Source of the DNA: Aphidius gifuensis
Lineage: Eukaryota > Arthropoda > Insecta > Hymenoptera > Braconidae
Assembly: GCF_014905175.1 (NCBI RefSeq)
Contig: NC_057791.1
Span: 19,348,177 to 19,412,176 of the forward strand
DNA length: 64,000 nucleotides
Direction: 5' to 3'
Below are positions 49,523 through 61,300 of this stretch, piece after piece. The position numbers were made by a program, and so were the translations under genes. The number at the start of each line of letters is the position of its first letter. Position 1 is the stretch's first letter. The notes under the pieces were generated by a model. It had not been told where the DNA came from. It saw nothing but the letters and a program-made list of their open reading frames with translations, and searched no databases.

Positions 49523-49543
49523 CTGCTGCCACCTGGGCGGCAG
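49523..49543. repeat. GC-rich 8 bp hairpin
   Basis: CTGCTGCC and GGCGGCAG pair (one G:T wobble) around an ACCTG loop, in an otherwise nearly pure A/T desert. The loop overlaps a CACCTG E-box. Confidence 0.45.
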
Positions 49544-49920
49544 AATCCCCAATTTATTTCGTCAACAATCAAAAATAAAAAAAAAAAAATAAAAAAAGTA
49601 TTTTAATTCTAATCAAATAAAAAACAGTGATAAATAAAAAATATGATAGTTATAAAAATAATTACATGACAAACCCAAAATATGATGACAGTTGAAAAAA
49701 AAAAGAATAAACAATAACAATAAAAAAAGATAATTAATATAGATATATAAAAATTGTATAAAATAAAATTATAAACTGGTCAATGGGATGACAAACTGCA
49801 CTCTCATGTGTACCACCACCACCACCTTACCCAACAAACACTGACTTGCACTGACCAACACATAAACAAAAAATTTAAATAATCCAGTGTCGTTAATACT
49901 CGTATTATTTCGTTTAAATT

Positions 49921-50439
49921 CGGTACAACGTGCTAGTGGAGAGGGGAATCGCGCACAGTGTACTCGTGACGTCACATAATTGGAGTAAATACAAAGTAGT
50001 CTTGATAGGACGGTGGCATGCGCCGCACCGATTTTCACAGAGTCTTAGAGCAACGTCTATTCGCGCGTTTTATATATTAGTTAATATAATATAATAATTT
50101 TATAATTTAAAAAAAAAAAAACAATCTAATAATTATTTATTAAAAAAAAAAAATTGTGAAACATAAGGTGTTTTTTTTTTAACAGTGAGACAAATTTTTT
50201 AAATTAATTTATTTTTTTTATTTACAATAAATAGTAATTTCTTAAATTAAGTGAAATTTTTTTTTTTTTTTTTTCAATAATTTATTTTCAATGTCATGTT
50301 TTACAAGTGTATAATTTAAAAAAAAATAAAAAAAGTGATTGATTATTATTAATATATAAATAGATAAAAAATTAAAAATAAAATAATAAAATAATCTAGA
50401 TGAATGTGAAACAAGTGTGTGTCAATCGGCAAAATAAAA
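49921..50439 (+). promoter_or_regulatory. Promoter and leader region of the ARID5-type gene
   Basis: A CpG-containing island (about 49920-50070) precedes the first coding exon. It carries a full palindromic CRE, TGACGTCA, at 49967-49974. TTTTATATAT follows at about 50069. The start site was not fixed. The leader from about 50080 to 50439 is A/T-rich. Confidence 0.45.
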
Positions 50440-53400
50440 ATGGATAAGATTGAGGTAAGTAAAAATTTTAAATACATAATAAATTAAATTATAAAATATA
50501 AATATTAATTTTATTATTGTAAAATAATTATTTGGAAAATTAATGATGTTCCAAAAGGAAATGATAATTGTGTGGGTTAGACATCTGGCAATATTTGCCG
50601 GGTAAATTATAAAGAGGCGGGGGGGCAAGGGGGAGGGTGTACGATTAGACGTTATTTTATCGTTGCTTTCTCACTCTCTTAAATATTTTTTTTTTTTTTT
50701 TTTAATTTTTTCTCTCCCTCGTCTCTCAACCCCTCTCTCGATTTTTTTTAACTTGGCACTGGCCTCGCTTTGCTTTACTAATGCCATCCTCTTTTTTCAT
50801 TGCTATTTGCCGATTTTTTATCTTTTTTTTTTTTTTCTTTTTTTATCCCCTCTGCCCCTACTATTACTGCCTAATTCATTTTTTTTTTTTTACTCATTTT
50901 TTTGTCTCTCTGTCTTGTGCATATTATAGCCACATTTTCCATCTCATTTCAATCTTATTATTCTTATTTTTATTAAGATATTTATAGATGTGCCTTAACC
51001 CGATTTAACGTCACCACTCGACTCTTTATTGTCTTAACAATGAATTTCAAAAAAAAATAATAATAATATTAATAAGATTCTCGAGTGAGTATATTTTTTT
51101 ATTACACGATTGAATAATTAATATTTTTTTAATATGAATTTTTAAGTTGAAAAGAGAGAGGGAATTTAGAAAATATATTTTCGGTTTTTAAAGGTTTTTG
51201 AGCACTTTTGGGCCGATTTATTCGAGGCAATTTTGAGATAACCATTTGGGAAAAAAAAAAAAAACACCATAAAAAAAAAAAAGGTATATTTTCTTAGAGT
51301 CCAATGCCAAACTGTCTATTACGTGGAAACGAGACAATGGCTTTTAAAAATTCCAACTTATACTTAAAAATTTATTTATTTATTTGAAAATTTTATTAAA
51401 TATTTTAATTTTTTTTTAAAACTTTCCATTTTTTGTTCTATATTTAAAAAAAAAAAATAGCTGTATTATTACAAATGATGAATTAATATTTAAAAAAGAT
51501 TTCTATTCATTAAAATAATTATATAAAAAAAAAGGAAAAAAAAAAAAAATGTAAATTTGAGTAATTGAGTATTTTATTTATTTAAAAAAAAAAAAAAATT
51601 TAAATATAATTTGTTTGAAATTAAATTTAAAAAATAATATATTTAGTTTAAATAAATAGTAAATATTTTCATTTATTTCAGCAGGGCTTAGTCATGTTGG
51701 AGTAAAAAAAAAAATCAAATAAAAATTAAATATAAAAAAAAAAAAATTATTCCGACTGCATTCGTAATGCAGCCGTTGACTACGGAGATGTGTGTGTCTG
51801 TGTGTGAATTTTGTTGGTATGTGTGGCTATTTAATATTTGTTTGTGTGAAAGCGTGAACGAGTTTTTCAACGTGTTTTTAGAGAGTAAGAGAGACACGTG
51901 TATATCATTGTCATATAAATGTGACACACACACATATATTATTATTTTTAATTTTTTTTTCATTTTCATCATCATTATTATTCCGGATTCTTCACTTTGT
52001 TATTTTTTGTTAATTTTTTTTTTTTTATCTTTCTGTTCTCTGTCGCATTTACATTACCACGTAATTGAATTATTATTTTTTTTTTTTTTACTTATATTAT
52101 TTTAATTACAAATAAAATAAAATAAAATAAAATAAAATTCATGAATAAATAGTCAAGTGAATTTATTATATTTAAAAACTCCATATTTATCTTTAAATTT
52201 TTTTTACTCATTTTTATTAAATTATAATTTTTCACCCATGTTATTATTTAAATTATTAACAATTTTTTTTCAACAATAATATTCTCTTTTATTTAAAAAA
52301 AAAAAATAAAAAACTTGCTAAAAAATAAATCTATAATTTTTGTGTATAAAAAAAAAAAAAAAAAAAAACTGATTTTTATTTATTTTATATTCTTCCCTTT
52401 GGCTATAAAAAGTTTTACGATTGACTGTTGCAACCTCCTTTTTTTTTAAAAAAAAAAAAAACATAAAAAAAAGTAAAAAAAACGTGTGTATCCAAAGTTT
52501 TGCTATAAATAATAAAATTAAAAAATAAATTTAAAACGAAAAAAAAAAAAAAGGGAAATCAAATGATTATAAAAAAATAATAATAAAAATAATTTGATAC
52601 AGTGTGTATATATATTTTAATGCTAAAATTATAATCAACAAAATTAGAGTTTGTCGAAGGGGGGTGGGTAGAATAGAGAGGGGGTAGGGGGGGACATGAG
52701 TACAGTCAATGTTGAAAGTATCGTTGACCGCGATTCACGTGGATAGGAAAGTTATGAAATTCAATAAAAGCAAAAAAAAAATAAATAAATAAATTAAGAT
52801 GCTGGAAGAATTAAATGATTTTTAAAAATTTATATTTTTAATTATCTAATTATAAAAAAAAAAAAAAGAATAAATAATTTAATTAATTTATAAAAATGGA
52901 GTTACAAATAGATTTTTTTATGATAAATTAAATATGTGTGTGTGTGTTTATTAATATAAATAAAGTTGGATGACCGAGCACTACACATCAAAAAAAAAAA
53001 AAAAAAATTTTTCAAATAAAAAAATAAGATAAGAAACGAGCAAGATGAGAAGGAACCACACTGCGAGTGTGACAAAGAATTATGGAGGGGGTAGTTTGTT
53101 GAATACATACATTATATTTTCGACACATTGAAATTGTGAAAACTCGATTTGATCTTGGTGGTGGTGGTGGTGGTATATGGGCCTACTTCTCTTTACATGT
53201 TTCTATTCTTTTTTTTTTTTTTTTTTTTTCTATTTTATTTTTCTGGTTGATGTATATCCTTGAAAAATATATTCGGGAATTTTCAACTAGCCCTTATTAT
53301 GAGCCTGAATTTTAAGTTGTTTAAATCCTTCATTAATTAAAGATAAAAAAAATAATTTATGAGTTTTTAATTCATCAAAATATGGCCTGTTGGTTTTTAA

Positions 53401-56400
53401 TATTTTTTTTTTTTTTTTTATCAAATATTTATATAAATGTTTAAATATATAAAAAAAAAATTATTGCGTAATAAGAATAATTGATTGTGTACCGTGACGA
53501 TATTCATGGAAATAATAATTTAATAATAATAAAAAAAGAAAAAAAAATTAAATACTTGTATTTGATTATACAAACATTACAAAATGTCGGTCAATTTTCA
53601 ATTGCAATATTATATATTTTCTCTTTATTAAATTTAAACAATCAATAAAAACAAAAAATTAAATTAATCAATATACAAATTAATAACAATAATAACAATG
53701 TGTGTGTGTGTATTTAAAAAACATTTAAAAACAGATAAAATAAGAGTCTCTTTAATTTCAAAATAAAAAAAAAAAATGCGACCAACTTGAAAAGACATTG
53801 GGAAGTTGCAAGCAAATGTAATATCACAGAAGATATATACTCAATACAAGCATAAAAACACATATATATATAAAATATATACAAAAAAAAATTACATGTA
53901 TTTGTTAGTGACCGTGAGAGAGTGTGCAATAGGAGGGAGAGAAAATAACAAGGACGTGCCATGAGTTTGGAGGACCCGTTATAGTAAATTCAATTTTATC
54001 TTATTAAATAAAAAAAAAAAAATATAAAATAATAATAAAAATGAGTAATTTAAAATAAAATATATCTATCAATAAATTATAATTATAATTTATAATTTTT
54101 TTTCAACATTTTATATACATAAATAATAATATTTTACATAATACAATAATTATTATCAAATAAATAAACAAACAAATAAATAAATGTTTAAAAAAAATAA
54201 AAAAAAAAATATTTATATAGATAAAGCAATTTCTAAGTCGTTTTGAGAGGATAGTAAAGAGAAAAAAAAGAAGATACGTGATGAGAAGAGCAAAGAGGGT
54301 TGTTGTAGCAGTGGTTTTTTAAAAAAGAAGGGGAACTATGTTTATGTGTGTGTGTGTCGAATTAAATACATATATATCTACAGTGTTTATTGTGTAGGGT
54401 GGGGCAGGAACAGCCACGAGACGACATACTATTATATGAGAGATGAGAGAGAGAGAAAGAGAGATGAATCAGGAGGGCGAATGAGAGAGAAACATTGACA
54501 GCGGTGGAAAAGCCGATAGCGAGGCTCAATGTAATTACCATTGGGAATTGAACAAATAATAATATATGCATTCTATTATTATAACATATTATTTTTTTTT
54601 TTTTTTTATAAATCAGGTTGTTATAATAACAATTATTTATTTATTTTTAAACAATTATTATTATTGTTATAATTTAATTAGCTGTTGGATATTTAGTTAA
54701 TTTATTTTTAATGATTTTGCTTAAAAAAAAATTGGGGTGATTTATTTTATTAATTTTTTTTTTTTTATTTTATTTGACGTTTTATGATAACGACTATTAT
54801 TTTTTTTTATCACATTTGCTTGGAATTATTTGTAAAACGGTTTATTTTTAACGTTTAAAATTTTTTTTTATTTATTTTAGACAGTTATATATTTTTTATA
54901 AATAATAAATGAATAGATGTTTAAATATTTAAATTATTTTTTATGTCAAATGATGATTTTGTTAGTCACAGTTAAAATTTTTATTGGCTTTATAAAGTTG
55001 TATTCTCACCGTAAAGAAAAAAAAAACCTTTTGCTTAAATTTTTCAACGATAATGATCCCTTGATATAATAATAATAATAATTCATTTGGCGGCGAGAGA
55101 TGAACGATGTCGATTTTTTTTTGTGTCGAGAAATAAAAATTATATACATTTTTTTATATGTAAAAAAAAAAATAACAATATTAATAGAATTTAAATGTCT
55201 GCAAAGTTTTAATAACATCAAGGTCAGGAATAAAAAAAAGGAGTATATATATATTGCAACAAAATAACAAAATAATTTATTTTTATCAAAAAAAAAAAAA
55301 AGAGAAACTTTTAAATTTAAAATTAAATTAGTTTACTTTTATTTTTTCAAGTAATCTATTTTTGGTTTAATTTAAAAATATATTGTTAAATTTGTCTTTT
55401 ACTCCAAAATGGACATTTTTTTTTAAATATTGATCCTCCCCTTTTTTAATATATTTTTTTTTCTTTTTTATTTCTCATGTATGGTACATATGTGAAACTA
55501 CCCTCTATATATTATTTCTTTTCTTCTATTTCAGCTTTTCATCCTCATCTCGATATATAATCTAAAATCCATGTACACATGTCGAAAACGTTATAAATAT
55601 AAAATTTCCATTTCAAACAATCTCATTAATTCACATTTTATTTTTTTTTTAAATCTAAAATTTCATTCTCAATTTCAATTTTAAATATTAAAATTTTCGT
55701 TTTTATAATACATTATTATATATCGACTTATTAAACCAAAAAAAAATTATGTTTTATTGTAGCCTTGAGGAGGTTAGTTCGGACTTGATGATAAAAAAAA
55801 TAAGACAAAAGAAAAAAAAAAATTATTGAGATCGGAGTAAAATAAAACTAAAAAAACAGGGTGAAAAGATAAGATTGGAGTAAGAGGAACAAGAGAGAGC
55901 AAGAAAGAGGGAAAAAAAAAATATATATTTTCATAAAAATGAGTGCAAGTGAGATGGTCCACTGTGTGTATATTAAACATCAAAGTGTTAGTAATGAAGA
56001 AAAATAAATATATATATACCGAGTAATAAAAAGAGATGCTAGATAAAAAAAGAGCACACGCTGGTATTGGTTTATCAGTGTGTTATATTCGTTTATATAT
56101 TTATATATTTTTAAATGTATATATACAGTGTACATTCGATTACAAACGACAGGGCTAAGTTGATGATGGAAGGGGCCATTGCCCCATATACCCGTCTCAA
56201 GACAAACGTCAAATAATAATTTTTTTTTTTTTTTTTTTTTTTTTCTATTATTATTATATATTAACTATTATATTAATATTTTTTTATTGACATTGAGAAA
56301 GATAATATTTCAACAAATAAATTTCACAAAAAAATTAAATTATTTTTTTTTTTTTTTTGTAAATTTTTATTTCCGGTTATTACACGGACGTATAAAATTT

Positions 56401-58388
56401 AAATCAAATTTTCATTTTATATATAAAGTTTATTTATCTTTATTTAAAAAAAATAAATACATAATAATATTATAATTTTTTTAAAAATTCTGCACATGGT
56501 GGCCTCGAACACTGTCGCAAGAGTTATAAAATAATAATAAAAATATAATAATGATAATTTTTGTCTTGTCGAATGCACACACATATATAACGACTGTATA
56601 TTTTTTTTTAATTTTTTTTTTTTTTTTCATCGAGTGATTCATCAGAATATACGAGTGGTACACTTGATACGGTCATTAATATTACTCGATATTAATAAAA
56701 ACATATAATTTTAATATTATGAAAATTTATCTATTTATTTTTAATTGATAGAAAATTATAAATTTATATATTTTTGTTGATTTTTTTTCGAATATGCAGC
56801 TGCTCCGAAACCAGATTGAGTCTAAAAATATATCCGTCGTATTTCCACCTTACACAAACTCCCAAAATGACTGCATATTGAATTTTTTTTTTTTTTTAAA
56901 TTAATTAAATTGTATATATATTTTTATTAAAAATAATTGATTTTGTTACTTTTGACAGTGATTGTATTGAAAGCAAAAAAAAAAATAGTCATTCGAAAGT
57001 GGTTCTCATTTTGTTTCATCATTCAATCATATCATTTAAATTGCGCAATATATTTAAATAAATTTATGATCAATTTTTTATTTAATTTAAAAAATATTTT
57101 AATTAATTCATTCAATTTTATATATATTAAATTACGTAAATTAATTGTTTAAATAAAATAGTGAATAATATATTTATCATTTTATTTTTTGTATTGAATA
57201 AATTAAATATAATAATAATAAAATCAGACGCCCACCTATTCTCTGTGCCTCAGAAATCCGTTGAATTTCAAATAGCTGGTAAATAAAAGAAATAAAAAAA
57301 ATATAAGAAGGTTGAAGGTGGATATAACAGGGCAAACTTGCCAGTTGAAGCAGAGAGACGCGTACAGTCCAACTCGAAAAGAGGTCAAACGATATTATTC
57401 ATTATTTTTTTTTTTAGTCACGTAAATAAAATTATATTTTTAATTTTGCATAATATTGATTTTTCGTATTTTAAATTAAATTTTTCAAAAATTATTTATA
57501 AATTAAATTTTCTAGCCTTGATGAAAAAATGAAGTAAAAAAAAAAAAATTAATCAAGGATTTTTCCTTTTTTATTTTTCATAATTAAAAAATATATTTTG
57601 ATTAAAAATTTTTCCTCTTTTTTTTTTTCTTTCAATTAATTTTTCCTTTGTTTTTTTTTTTGCTAATTAATCTTTTTTGTTATTCAATAATTAATTTTTT
57701 ATTGAATTAACATTGTTACTTTGTTAAATTAAAATATTTTCAATTGATTAGATATAGAAAGAGAAAATATATGAAATATTTTGATGAAAATGTAATTGAA
57801 TTTTTGAATATTGTCGATAAAATAACAAATGGATTTAGCATTTATCCTCTTTGCATGAGAGGGAAAGAGGGAAATAGCACGAGCCTGGGTCATCCCACAA
57901 ATACTCTGTCATTTTTTAAAATATTTTTTATTCCTCATCTCCTCCTCTTCCTTTTTCTATCCATCCTCCTACTCATCCTTATCATCTGATTTTCCCTCTA
58001 TTTTATTCTGACATTTTTTGACATTTTAAAATGCCATTTTCAATAAATATATAATTTATCTTTTATGAGTAAATATTTAAAAACAAATTTATAAATTTAA
58101 CTTTTGATTGATTAAATTATTTTTAAATTATTTCAGTTACTTGGAGATGCATGTTTCAGTCATGGTCCATACACATTTTACAAGGCTGTGAGAATTAGTA
58201 ATGGACGTGTATTACGACTTGGTAATTTTTTTCTAACAAAATTATGGACAGATGCTGATCTTGTTAGTATTGGTGAACTACAATTATTATGGCTTGATAG
58301 TCGTGGTTCAAATCAACCATTAGCATCATTGAGACTTTATTTTCTACCTGAAAATACACCTGATGGTCGACGAGATACACACGGTGAA
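50440..58388 (+). CDS. ARID5A/B-type chromatin protein, first two coding exons (partial)
   Basis: Exon 1 is 50440-50454 (MDKIE, then GTAAGT) and exon 2 is 58137-58388, joined in phase 0 across a 7.7 kb intron. Together they give the first 89 residues. Exon 2 reads HGPYTFYKAVRISNGRVL, FFLTKLWTDADLVSIGELQ, LLWLDSRGSN and LRLYFLPENTPDGR. This is the N-terminal BAH-like region of ARID5A/ARID5B proteins, with the diagnostic HGPY-FYKA and LYFLPE-TP-GR motifs. The family reads DNA through a downstream ARID domain and, in ARID5B, works with the PHF2 demethylase. The ARID domain is not in this window, so exon 3 lies beyond 64000 or was missed. The 5-residue first exon was chosen because its ATG, donor and phase all fit, and it is the less certain half. 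Confidence 0.8.
50455..58136 (+). other. Intron 1 of the ARID5-type gene
   Basis: 7.7 kb of A/T-rich sequence with simple repeats and no supportable coding exon. Notable contents are G-rich runs at about 50616-50638 and 52658-52692, a (GGT)n tract at about 53158-53174, an (AAAAT)n tract at about 52108-52138, and an inverted pair AATATGCAG/CTGCATATT spanning 56791-56879. Confidence 0.55.
52108..52138 (+). repeat. (AAAAT)n microsatellite
   Basis: About six pentamer units in the first intron of the ARID5-type gene. Confidence 0.8.
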
Positions 58389-61300
58389 GTGAGTAAATCA
58401 TATTTTTTTTTTTTACATTTATTTCTCTTTTTCTTTTCATATATTTTCACTATTATTTTATTATTTTTTTACATTATTATTCGTAAGTGGAATGGAATTT
58501 TTACGTGGTATGTTTATCAGACTCTGAGTAATCTTTTTTCCTTTTTTTTTTAAATTGTTTAAAATATAATAATAATAAACCAACAAATAAACTAACTGAT
58601 CGTGCGTTTTGTAAATGAAAAAAAATATTAAATCCCCGTTGACCTGCGGCAATAGTTTTTTTATTTTTTATTTCTACATTGTCGTGTTTATTCATCCTTT
58701 GGATATTTTTTTTTTTTTTTATTTAAAAAACTCGTTTCTGACCAACACACACACGCACACATGAATTAAAATACAAATATAATCAACGACTGACAATTTT
58801 TTATTTACGATGATCCGGAAAATATGATTATTCATTTGAAAAAAAAAAAAATACATAGTATTTTATTATTAAAATTTATTTAATTGTAAATTTTTAATGA
58901 AAAAAAATAAATAAAAAATTTAAAAGTAGAATTTTCAAAGTTTTAAAAGTTTGCTGAAAAAAAAAATAGAAAAAATAAAATTTTAAAGGTTTTTAATTAA
59001 TTATAAAATACAGGTTAATGTACTTGATAAAAAAATAGAAAATTAACAACAAATATAAACAAATATAATAAATTAAAATAATAATCATTTTAAAAATAAA
59101 AAACAAATTGACAAGTATTTAAATTAATAGTTGAAAAAAAAAATAAATTGCATGACCTCTGGATACAATATACAAACAAAACTATTAATAAATAAAAAAT
59201 ATAAAAAAAATCAGGTGTATAATTTATTTATTTATTTTCATAAATATATTTATTTGTCGTATAGACAATTTGTGTGTATGAGAGAGGTAAAATTGAAGAG
59301 GGTAAAATTGTCGACCAAAAAAGGGGATGAAAATTTAACTTGTATATATAGAAAAGCATGTCGAATTTTAGATAAAAAAAGATAAAGAAAAAAATAAATA
59401 AGAGAAGGGGAATTTAAATTGGGGGATGAAAGAGGGCGGAAGTGTATGTGTTATTGGTTTTTGTTGCGCATGTCCATTGCCGGCGCCAATCTGGCGAATT
59501 TAGCCAACTTTAAGCCAACCCTCTCATAACATAAATTATTATCATAAAATATGTCATTCAATAAAATTTATTATTTATTTATTAATTAAATACAATAACA
59601 AAAAAAAAAACATAATCATTGATTTAATTTACAATGTGACCTAAATATTGCTTTTATTTTTTTTTAAATCAATTGATTAGTTTTTTTTTTATTATCTTGA
59701 AATTTAAAAATAATTTCCGGTTTGTTGTGTGATTTAATCGATTATTTTTTAATTGTTTTTTAATTTTATTGTTTTTGAAGGAGTTATAAAAATTTAAAAA
59801 TTTTAATTTACTTTATATTTGCATGATAACTATTTTACATTGTCAATTAATATTGTCTAACCACACACAGACTAGAACTAGATAATTCTAAATTTATTTG
59901 AATTAAAATTATTGTGGCTATTGTATGGCCTTTGACTAGATTTGCTCGATGAAGCGTTTTCTTTCATGACTCATAAAAAAAATATAAAACAATAATATAA
60001 ATAATTATATACACATTAATAAAAAAAAAAAAAACAACAACAACAATGGAGTAATAAACAATGAGCTTCGCATTCATTTTATATATTCCGAAATAAAATA
60101 ATAATAAGAAATTATAAATTCTTCGTCATTATAAACTTATATTCATTTCTAAATTTAAAAAAAAAAAAATCTCAATTAATGTTTAAATAAATTACTTGAT
60201 TTTTATATTTATTTATTATATTAATTTATATTGTAAGTTTTATTTTTTAAATTCAATATATAAATGTAATATTATATTTTTTTTTTTTTAAAAAAGTTTT
60301 TTATTTATTTTCATGTGAAAGGATTTTAATTTCGAAATTTATTCGACACCGGGAGGAGTAACACACACACATACACATTCTCACCGCAAAAATATTTCAA
60401 ACTTTTTGAATAATAATGAATAAAATAATAATTTGATGTACGTCTGGCCTTGGTATACAATATACACACACAGGACGAGCAAACGCGATTATTTTTTTTT
60501 CAAATAATTTATCTTGTTATTATTATATTACTATTTTTTTTTTTTTTTTATAAAAAATTATTGGTTTTATTGTAAATTGATAGTCAAAACATTTTTAAAT
60601 TAATATTTATAAATAATAATTAATCATTAATATTAGAAAATTGAAAAATATTTTTTTTCTAATTTTTAATTGTTATTATTACTATTATCATTTTTTTTCT
60701 ACAAAGAATTATTGATTTTATTGTAAATCAATAGCTTTGTAATATAAATTTTCAAATTAAATATTTTTTTCTAATTTTGTTTTTTAATTTTTATATTTTT
60801 TTTTCATTATTAGGGATGTTAATTTTGACAATTGAATTATGGGATGCAATAAATAAAAAAGAAAAAAAAAAAAAAAAAAAATACATGCAGACCGCCTTGA
60901 TGTCCATTAAGGAATGAGGCCCTAAAAATGAAAAAAAAATTAAAATTTAAAAAAACGAAAAACCAGTTGACGCTCGTGAATATATGTCTCTCTGATATAT
61001 CTTATATTTATTTATTATTATTATTTATTTTTGTTTATTTATTTTTTTCGGACATTCTACGTGAATGGCTCTCGAGAGGAACAAGTATTTTCTCAAGTAT
61101 GCCTCATTGACTCAGCGACATTGTTACAACAATTTATTTTCATTTATTATTTTTTAATAATTTTCATTTATTTTTATATACATCAATGTAGTATTATTTT
61201 TATATTCACGCGAATAAATTTAATGGTAACGTTGTTATCTCAAGATCTCATCACTCAGATATATTTAAATACAAATATACAAGTACAAATATATTTACAC

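Larger units (their letters stand above)
47345..49920. other. Gene desert between the GNAT and ARID5-type genes
   Basis: 2.6 kb of A/T-rich sequence with no supportable ORF. It contains a long hairpin (48601-48712) and a short GC-rich hairpin (49523-49543), listed separately. Confidence 0.6.

Noticed and set aside
51767..52105. 112-residue plus-strand ORF in the ARID5-type intron
   Set aside because: Made of T-runs and CA/TG repeats; low complexity with no homology.
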